This document shows, in pieces, positions 56,601 through 64,000 of a DNA stretch of 64,000 nucleotides. The position numbers were made by a program, and so were the translations under genes. Numbering within the stretch: position 1 is the first letter of the stretch; every line of letters starts with the position of its first letter. The DNA comes from Ostrinia nubilalis (lineage: Eukaryota > Arthropoda > Insecta > Lepidoptera > Crambidae). The notes under the pieces are model-generated. The model had not been told where the DNA came from. It saw nothing but the letters and a program-made list of their open reading frames with translations, and ran no database searches. The stretch lies in the NCBI RefSeq assembly GCF_963855985.1, contig NC_087093.1:7633501-7697500 (forward strand). The letters are read 5' to 3'.

Positions 56601-59600
56601 TGCCTTTCAGTTTTTTTAGCAGCTTCTGTTGCGCCATCATCCAGGTCATGTAGTGCTGCTCGGGGGTATCTTCTTCCTCTGTTGGCATACGAACTACCCG
56701 CACATAACCTGTGTTTGTACCTATAATAAGGTATCGTTCATCACATCTGTAAAAATTAGAGGTCAAGATGAATCAAAGACGTCTTCGTCTTTATTCTGAA
56801 ATTATTCAAATCGTACCTAATTATCAACTTTTAAAGGAACTTACACAAACTTCAGAGAAGTGATGTCATCACACCAAGCGCCAGGGAACGGTCCATACTT
56901 GAGTATTTTGTTGTTGCCAGGCTTTACTAGCAAGAGAGCACCAGTTCCACGCTGCACCACCCATATACCTTCCTCGCAGTAATGTGCCCAGGTTATAGTC
57001 GTACCAAGCATACTTTCGCTCTCCACTGGAAAATTAACCTTATTTGCTTAGACTTCTACCTTTAGGTTAATAAAGCCTTCTACCCCATAAACAATTATAG
57101 AAAAATACTATTAGTATGGCAGGCCTTACTTAGTTGTATTTCTCCTAAGTATTCTTCTTCTTCTTCGTCATCTTTTTTTTCTTTTTCGGCTTCTTCCTTG
57201 GCTTTTAATGCTTCTTCATCGATACTGGCCAAATCTTCTTCTTGAGGAAATGGTCGATAACGCATGCTAAAAGATAACGATAATTAATTAGGTAAATAAA
57301 AAAATCCACGTTTATTTTTTCAAATTTATATTCTTACTAGTTTTCCGCCCGCGGCTTCGCCCGCGTGTAATTTTGTATGCCTCAGAAAAACTGTATCGCG
57401 CGCGTCCCTGTTTCAAAAACCGGGATAAAAACTATCCTATGTCCTTTCCCGGGACTCAAACTATCTCTGTGCCAAATTTCATCAAAATCGGTTCATTGGC
57501 TTAGACGTGAAAGCAAGAGAGACAGACAGACAGACAGAGTTACTTTCACATTTATAGTATTAGTATAGAAGTATAGATGAAGTGACTTACAAGTTTTTCT
57601 TCACCAATGTTTCTTTGTAGGAAACGAAATCTAATTTGAACGTCGTAATTTCTGTATATTTGCGATTGGGAACCTCTGGCAAAACTGCCTCCATCAACAG
57701 GCCAACTTGTCCACAAAGTAAAATAACGCGTTCCTAAAATTAACATGGACTATGGTCTTATTTACAGTTCCACTTCAACTTCAATTGACTGACATAGTTT
57801 AGCATAACTTACTTCTTCTGGCTTCCATGTCATAAAGGCGATATTGTTTGGAGTCTCTATAAAGCCAAGGCGATGCAGAACAAATGGTGTTCCAGCTTCT
57901 AAACGGTACATAAATATGGTGCTATCCTGCCCACAGGTTACCACTAGTGTGCGTTGCTCATTCATAGTTATTTGGACGAGAGGCTTCGAATGGGGTTTCA
58001 AGAGCTGCATGAGTTGATAAAATTGTATTTAAATGGCATTACAAAGTTAATAAATGGTTTTCAATTTAATTTTACTGTTCTATCTTACCGATATCATGTC
58101 TATAACATCAGCATTGATGGAGTCTTCGCTGTGTATAGTGAGCGCGGAATGCACTCTGACGTCAATCATGCTGGATTGTGCCTGTAACCGTTCAGGATGG
58201 AGCAGTAAAGTCCTCATTATCCCGTCTGAGAACCCCAACATTATTATTCTACTTGTTTCATCGACCTGGGTGTAAATTAAATTTAGTTCAGTGAAAAGTT
58301 GAGTTTCTGAGGAAATGGCTGTCTATATGACGTCTTCTGACGTGTTTGTAAAAATCACATCATAACTTACATCCACGGGAGGGTACAAAAGACAAGTGAT
58401 GGCGGTTGGAAACTGGTATCGTGCCAGCAATACATGGTTTTCTGTGCTGTAAGCCAACAGCGAACCATCTTCTCCAGCTGTGACTAAGATTGGGTGAGTC
58501 CGTAAGGCAGCCATTGCTACCACGCCTCCTGCGTGGCACGTCATCACTTTACGATGGTTACATTCGATTTTGTCTATCTCAAGCTCTACAGTCCAGAGTC
58601 CACCGTTTCCGTCCTAAAACGACGAAAAATGATTCTCATAGAATTCTACTCAAAATTTTACTTAAATGTAGGAAAACAATAATAATAATAATAATATACT
58701 AAACAACTTACTTGAGCATACCAGAACATGTCTTTTTGATGCTTCAGACACATTATCTGGCAATTCGGCACCTGAAATCGCAATTTAGCTTTTATTAAGC
58801 ATATCGAAATAAAGCAAAATAGGTAGATACTTATTGCTAATGAGCATTAGAACCATACACAAGTCTCGGCGACAGGGTTTAATTCCACATACGGGTCATC
58901 TTCGGGTGGATCAGCCTGCTCTACAGTATCCCAGTACCAAGCGCGTACGCAGCCATCCCGAGCGATTGTTGTGACTTCGTCACCAGCAGGACTTAGCATG
59001 AATTGTATCTGGAAACAACATTCATAGTAGTAGTAGTTTTTTACTAAGTTTTCTTTTTTTTTTCTTTTTTTATTATTTTCTATTGACGTTCATAAGTGCC
59101 ACTTGTGGTCTAAACTGAATAAATATTTTTGATTTTGATCTTGAGTGCCTTAACTCCTTGAAATCAAGATCCCAATACTCACAACTGGTGCCTTGTGGCA
59201 GTTCTTCCGTCCACGCTGTGTTACTTCAACTTTGACGAGTCCAGCTTCCCATACGAGAACGTTACCCCATTCACAACCAGAAAGCACCTTGTTGATAATC
59301 ATAAGAATCATTATTTTATTGTACTATACAACTTTGTATTACATACCTACTCCTAAGCTACTAGGTTATTATACCTTTTCGTCGGGCATAGGGTAGACAC
59401 CCAGCACATCACATATTTCAGTTTTACCAAACCTTCCAAGTTCTCCCTTTAATTTCAGGCCGGTGAAAGTTTCCGCCATTTTCCAAAATTTTATATGAGC
59501 GGCACCTAAAATCGATAAGCCGAAGTAAGTATTACTTACTCTTTGTAAATTATTGCAATCTGATGTATTAATTTTATTCACCTGCTGTTGTAAGTTGCCC

Positions 59601-62600
59601 TGGACAATATGGTGAGAACATGACTGCATTTACATCAAATGTGAAAGCACTGGTACGCAATAAAATCTTATGACGTTTCCAATTCCAAATGGTCAAATTG
59701 TAGTCGGGCTCTTTTCCAACAGATGCAAGTAGTTCACCATCGGGACTGGAATGTATTACAAGTTACTATCATCGGAACTATTTAGGAGATTTTTGACTGA
59801 AAAAAGCACGTATTATCACCTAAAATCGAGCACAGAATACGCATTGGTTGTGCCATCCCGTAAAACTGCATCAATGTCCATCTGTGGCCATGTGTACAGA
59901 AGAATCAATGGATCTCGGTCACCCTCACGACCTTCTGCAACGGCTATGCGATAGTTCGGGTCTCTGCGAAAGGACTGTATTTTTTTGGGAATATTAGGTA
60001 ATTAATAGGCTGGGTAAGTATTATTTTGTAAGTAAGAAAACGGGTATTACTGTGATATGTCCAATAGAACCTCCAGTGGTAGTCCTACGGAACCAGGTTT
60101 GCTTTGTGTTGACGTCCATGAAGGTCATGATGCTGCCGGCTGCCCAGCACACGACAGACTCGTCGCACGCGCAGAGGTTGAAATACTTGTGACAGTTGTA
60201 TCCATAGGAATATCTTAGTTACGAGTTAAAAAAATATTTTTATAGACAGAACCACTATGTACCTACTTATTTATTTTTAAGGACTAAGATACCATTAGTT
60301 ACGGCGGTTATGGGTTTGAATCTCACTATATAAGGGTCATTCCACCGGTCAAGAAAATCACGTGTCCGGGGCCAAAAAGTACCCGAATATCATAATATTT
60401 TAGTAACAAATATTTTTATCTAATAGTATAACTTTGGTTCTTGTTGTTAAACCACAGAGATAGTTAATAATAGTTAATTAAGTAATTTAAAAAAAATCGT
60501 AAGTCGTCAAAAATTGATTACCACGACGTGTCCGCGCTCCCGATTTCAGAACAAATTTGCTCGTATAAATTAATCCGATATTATTACCGCTTTCAATGCT
60601 TATGTAATCGATTACTGATTAAATAAACATTGATAAATTAAATACGATATAACTATATCACTAAAAGGTTTTGTAAAATAATTATTTGAAGTTGTGTCCG
60701 GGCGTTAACCGTGATTACCCCGACACGTCGCTAATGTGCGCCTACGTCCCTAGCTACGCAATTTAGAAACGAGCTCTATCCTCCCCCGTGAACCTTTAGT
60801 GGTGGCCTGCGTGCCGAGGTGACCGGTAATGCAACTCGTCGCAGGATTTTGGAGTTATCGACATAAGAATATGATTACCCCGACCTTGGTTCAGTGCACG
60901 ATTGATTTACTCTATCCTGTTTTTTTAGGTTTCTTTACATGGAAAGTTCTTGAGAATGTACAGGAATAATGGTCCATGTAACCGCATTTTTGTGTATTAA
61001 AACATATGGGATTCAACTTACAGATTGGGCAGGGCTCAGGATAAACCTTAATTTTTTGACTACCCCGACCTTGATTACCCCGACTTTTGTCACCTAGTAA
61101 TCAATAATACTGTAATTTTACCAATGAATGATTAACTAAATAACGTTTAATAAGCAAAATTACCCTTTACTAAAATGAAATCCTATCTCCTATTAATACA
61201 TAATATTATCCCTCAAAATTGATAAGACCCCTGGACTCGACCTTATCACCGCTGAAATGCTGTAAGCCGATGTAAACTCCGCCGTTAACGTCCTGATACC
61301 TGTCTTCGAAAACATCTGGATGGAAGAGGAACTCCCAGACGACTGGCATAAGGGGCTTCTAATTATTGTGCCGAAAAAAGGGTAAAGCAAGGGTATCAGT
61401 ACCGGAAGACCCAAGAGATGCGATCTGGAGTGAGGAATTGCACACCGTTGGTGCAGAGGATGTCCAACGAGTCCACAATTTCACTTACCTCGGGAGCATC
61501 GTTTCAGAGCCTAGAGGTACCGAAGAGGACATCACTTCGCGCATTGCCAAGGCCAGAGCTACCTTCGCACAACTTCGAGCCGTATGGCAGTCACGGAAAT
61601 TGACCCAAGCAAGATCAAAATATTCGGGTCCAACGTCAAACCAGTTCTGCTCTATGGGCGTGAAACGTGGAAGGTCACTAAGGTTATCTCGCACCAGCTG
61701 CAGATCTTCTTCAGCCGCTGTCTTCGCCGAATTCTCCAAAATCTTCAAACGACGAACTTTTGGAACGCTGCCACGAAATACCGATCGTTCAGCAGAATAA
61801 ACGCTGCAAGTGGAACTGGATCGGCCACACTCTCCGAAGGGACCCCGATCACATCCCCAAGCAGGCTCTAGATTGGAACCCCCAGGGAAAATGCAAACGT
61901 GGTCGCGCCAAAAAAACATAGCGGCGCACTGTTAAGACTTGGAGAACGCGAAGCTCAAGACCGAATGCGATGGAGGACTGTTGTGGACGCCTTCTGTCCC
62001 ATATAGGAGACATAGGACATTGAGTCACTAATATTATATGTATAATGTATATGTATGTTTTTTACTCTTTTACGCAACAACTACTTAACAGATTTTGTTG
62101 AAACTTTACAATATTGTCGTTTATACATCAAAATAACAAATGGCTAGTTATAATAACATTTATTTTACCATAACTTAAAAAAAACCTTAGAAAATAAAAT
62201 ATTTTGTTTTATTTTTGATTACTCTGACTCCCAACTTTGATTACCCCGACCATGAAAATTTTGATGTCGCATAACTTTTTATTCCTGCTTGCTACAGATG
62301 GGCCAATATAAAAAATATGCTCGTATTAATGTCTATTTTGAAATGTTTTACCTAAACTTACTCTAAATTCAAAAATAAAAAAGGTCGGGGTAATCAACAA
62401 AATAATCCAGATCCGGAGAATGACCGATAAGAGGTATGATGTGTGTGATAAGCATGAACATAAAAGCTGGCCGAGATAGGTATGCTGCTTCTTAGTTTTC
62501 TACTATTAGTAATCGTAAATATTACTTATTCTGTGATATTACTTTATTAAAATAAATTCATGGAAAGTTATTTAGTTTTTAGCGTTAAGAGTTGCATCTC

Positions 62601-63435
62601 AAACTATTTTGAAAATTATAAATAACTTGAAAAAAACGAACTGCCTAAGGCGGGAATCGAACCCACGACCTTTGGCTTACCGAGCGACTGATCTTCCATC
62701 TGAGCTAGGTACTTAGACACTGGATGAATCTGTCGAAATTTTCAAGTTATTTATAATTTTCAAATTCATGCAAGTTAAAACATAAGATTTTGATGTAGGT
62801 AAGTCGTCAATTTCTTAGTCTTTCAATAAAAGGATACTCAAATTCAAATAGATCCAGTGGAATAGTCGAATCCAAAGTGTTGACTGCACCAGATACGAAC
62901 TCATCTGGATCGTATTCAGTGAGAATAGATTCTTCCTCCACATGTTCCTCTTCGACCTCCTCAGGGGCTGCTTCTGGAACTTCTTCTTCTTCTTCCCCTT
63001 TTAGTTTAAAAAAGTTAATTAAATTAATTTTATTTTTCCTTTTGCGTTAGGCCCGGCGGAGCGAAGAAGTGTTTAGATTATCCCATCAGATTTTATTATT
63101 CAGGAAACAAGCTCCACTACGCTCCGCCTTGGTGGAAATCGGGCCTTAAGTAGGTACCTGAGTTATGAACGTATTTTAGGAAAACATAATTATGGTAGGT
63201 ACAGTTTATATTTAATTTTAGAGCATGAAGTGCAGCAGTTTAAATATTTAGCGCATGATAGTCTAAGATGTTTTTATATGATATGTCATTGCATGATAGT
63301 AGGTAGTCACTGGGCTTGCTGACACAACAGTTATAGCTACTGAATATACGAAAATAAAGGTATTAGATTATGTAAAAATAATGTCAATGATTAAAACATG
63401 TAGATACCTTCTCCAGCAGCTTCGTCATCAGCCAT
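47699..63435 (-). CDS. CFAP44: Cilia- and flagella-associated protein 44 (CFAP44/WDR52), complete, 43 exons
   Basis: Exons: 63435-63408, 62997-62838, 60213-60051, 59974-59820, 59745-59582, 59505-59375, 59287-59183, 59008-58859, 58771-58712, 58613-58371, 58265-58089, 58004-57813, 57733-57591, 57266-57130, 57025-56845, 56746-56581, 56481-56378, 56296-56191, 56108-55936, 55794-55585, 55509-55399, 55303-55265, 55033-54865, 54765-54592, 54514-54317, 54233-54098, 53320-53221, 53128-53026, 52919-52800, 52721-52523, 52422-52263, 52125-51987, 51893-51691, 51569-51341, 51200-51096, 50758-50651, 50549-50395, 50288-50139, 50035-49894, 49815-49656, 49567-49454, 49377-49238, 47779-47699. The phases sum to 6183 nt (2060 aa). 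An acidic N-terminus precedes YSYGYNC, then WD propellers to about residue 855 ([46 protein letters not shown]). The rest is charged coiled coil, with [13 protein letters not shown] conserved. CFAP44 forms part of the tether linking inner dynein arms in motile axonemes. In moths this points to sperm flagella. Confidence 0.94.
47863..48052 (-). mobile_element. Helitron-like fragment in CFAP44 intron 42
   Basis: The head aactagctgacccgcgaact is followed by gggataaaaagtatcctatg and aaatcggttcagccgttctt, a body shared with other copies. The far end is missing. Confidence 0.5.
48056..48537. mobile_element. Element with TATGTTACGGT termini
   Basis: Inverted arms of about 65 bp contain gtgataaat, gaaaattat and taataaccgg. 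The middle has a GC-rich palindrome (gggtggcccttgggccaccc). It has no coding capacity. Confidence 0.7.
48541..49220. mobile_element. TA-flanked foldback MITE, CAGGGTGGAAACG termini
   Basis: The arms contain gtgatctcactcgattattt and its near-complement. An inner block (ggtaccgttggatagagctc) occurs as two direct copies near 48950 and 49110 and one inverted near 48640. It ends 17 bp before CFAP44 exon 42, so it fills the acceptor-distal part of that intron. Confidence 0.75.
50811..51049 (-). mobile_element. Helitron-like element in CFAP44 intron 35
   Basis: The sequence is almost identical to 2101-2356, with the same hairpin head and gaca microsatellite. It ends 46 bp from exon 35 (51096). Confidence 0.75.
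53391..53903 (-). repeat. Interspersed repeat with THAP-like exon remnant, copy 2
   Basis: This is an inverted copy of 22028-22543 with few differences, inside CFAP44 intron 26. The cysteine in the second zinc-ligand position of the remnant is replaced by a stop here, so this copy is more decayed. Confidence 0.6.
53904..54066. mobile_element. Palindromic MITE, CCCCGATTACGGTAA termini
   Basis: Arms of about 75 bp contain acgtctacaatccagacacg and ctgcgatacgattggtc, with complements on the right. It is inserted at the edge of the THAP-remnant repeat. It ends 31 bp from CFAP44 exon 26 (54098). Confidence 0.85.
57337..57568 (-). mobile_element. Helitron-like element in CFAP44 intron 13
   Basis: Same family as 2101-2356 but more diverged (cctcagaaaaactgtatcg). 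It takes up about 230 of the 324 bp of this intron and ends about 23 bp from the exon 13 donor. Confidence 0.7.
60347..62428. mobile_element. Element with GGTCATTC termini and repeated GATTACCCCGAC motifs
   Basis: The left ggtcattccaccggtc and right ggagaatgacc are imperfect inverted ends. GATTACCCCGAC or a close variant occurs at least seven times on the plus strand (for example near 60517, 60713, 60871, 61059, 61072, 62218, 62239) and once inverted near the right end. It is inserted in CFAP44 intron 2. An RTE fragment and a Helitron fragment (62030-62130) are nested inside. No transposase is seen. Confidence 0.5.
61200..61995 (+). pseudogene. RTE-like LINE fragment with internal deletion
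   Basis: An RT-start segment ([16 protein letters not shown], ending in a stop) and [17 protein letters not shown] are followed directly by the C-terminal part: [27 protein letters not shown] and [15 protein letters not shown]. The palm with the catalytic Asp pair is deleted. Multiple stops and shifts show it is dead. Confidence 0.8.
62607..62763 (-). repeat. tRNA-like sequence inside a 26-bp inverted repeat
   Basis: On the minus strand gtctaag pairs with cttaggc as an acceptor stem. An A-box-like tagctcagatggaag and a B-box gggttcgattccc are present. The D-arm is too long and the anticodon loop unclear, so it is not a convincing tRNA gene. The whole is bracketed by gaaaattataaataacttga and its complement. 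Confidence 0.55.
63047..63149. mobile_element. MITE, TTAGGCCCGG termini, short copy
   Basis: The inverted ends ttaggcccggcggagcg and cgccttggtggaaatcgggcctta match those of 2066-2585. It lies in CFAP44 intron 1. Confidence 0.65.
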
Positions 63436-63795
63436 TATTATTTTATTTTAATGATCTACACAATGATACCCAATTTGAACACAATGCACAATGCGATGTC
63501 AACAAACAATAAATAACAAAATAATGGTTGCTTAGTTACGAGGACTTCAGTCTATGGCGTCTCTATTTTTAACTACGGACTCGAAGATTTTTGCAAAAAA
63601 ACCGGTTTCGCAGAGTACTTCACTAATATCCAGTCAAAGAGAAAGTTTAGGATAAAAAAAGAAAATGTCATTGTGACAGTGACGTATATCCAAAACTTTC
63701 GTGATGAAAATAAAGTTTTGGACTATGAACTTGAATTTCAATAATATTTTCTTTCAATAAATTGTAACTTTCTTGGCTAAAGTAATATTACTACA
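63436..63795. promoter_or_regulatory. Divergent promoter region of CFAP44 and ETFRF1
   Basis: 360 bp separate the two start codons. On the CFAP44 strand, gtaactaagcaac (plus 63527-63539) resembles an RFX X-box (two half-sites, one mismatch) about 92-104 bp upstream of the ATG, the usual place in ciliary genes. Start sites themselves cannot be located by eye. Confidence 0.45.
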
Positions 63796-64000
63796 ATGAG
63801 TCAACCGCATCGCCAGGCCGTTCTCAATTTATATAAAACCGTAAGTGTACATTTCTCAAAAACAAACCAATTTACGTAAACATTTTTAATTTGTTTACTA
63901 TCTAAGTTTGATATCAGTGATAAGTAGGAACCTTGATTGTATTGATTTTGTTATTTTGCAGTTGCTGTTTCTGGGACGCGATTGGCCTCAGGGCTACGAT
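63796..64000 (+). CDS. ETFRF1: LYR-motif protein, ETFRF1/LYRM5-like, first two exons (partial)
   Basis: Exons are 63796-63840 and 63962-64000, cut by the window end; the GT-AG intron keeps phase 0. The protein begins MSQPHRQAVLNLYKT then LLFLGRDWPQGYD. The pattern xLxLYKxLLxLGRDxPxG is the start of ETFRF1 (LYRM5), a small mitochondrial LYR protein that binds electron-transfer flavoprotein and removes its FAD. Here the LYR triplet is Leu-Tyr-Lys, as in that subfamily. Only 28 residues are visible, so another LYRM member cannot be fully excluded. Confidence 0.8.

Overview
The window is eukaryotic DNA, most likely from a moth or butterfly. It is AT-rich and holds genes with many small GT-AG introns. 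It also carries repeats I associate with Lepidoptera: Helitron-like units ending in a GC-rich hairpin plus CTAG, RTE 3' tails with runs of 'catcatcat', and many palindromic MITEs. The species cannot be named from the sequence alone.

Four host genes can be read. (1) At 1-1526, plus strand, are the last four exons of a TBP-family protein that looks like the insect paralogue TRF1 rather than TBP. (2) At 8101-36684, minus strand, is a complete 15-exon SIPA1-like (SPAR) Rap GTPase-activating protein; all phases join into 1128 codons. (3) At 47699-63435, minus strand, is a complete 43-exon axonemal WD-repeat protein, CFAP44; all phases join into 2060 codons. (4) At 63796-64000, plus strand, is the start of an LYR-motif protein resembling ETFRF1/LYRM5, divergent from CFAP44 across a 360-bp shared upstream region.

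The rest is mostly transposons, often nested. Intron 14 of the SIPA1L gene holds an 8.4-kb inverted-repeat element (8690-17099). That element has been invaded by a 4.2-kb TA-flanked element (8723-12883) and by a hAT-like element with an 8-bp target duplication (13710-16506). Intron 5 holds a 5.4-kb non-coding, TTAA-flanked element (26344-31748) with two tandem-repeat arrays, sitting inside an older palindromic MITE. Between the two large genes lies a nearly full-length LINE (38283-43943) with an 11-bp target-site duplication, three zinc knuckles, and endonuclease, reverse transcriptase and RNase H domains. Next to it is a 2.2-kb element (45297-47487) with 8-bp duplications that carries a decayed ORF of a repetitive arthropod protein family.

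The host genes do not form a pathway. CFAP44 points to the sperm flagellum, ETFRF1 to mitochondria, SIPA1L to Rap signalling and TRF1 to transcription initiation. The most unusual host-gene features are the in-phase triplication of the 3' half of SIPA1L exon 8 (23554-23947) and a steep GC difference between exons of that gene. Family assignments are from memory of conserved motifs; no database was searched.
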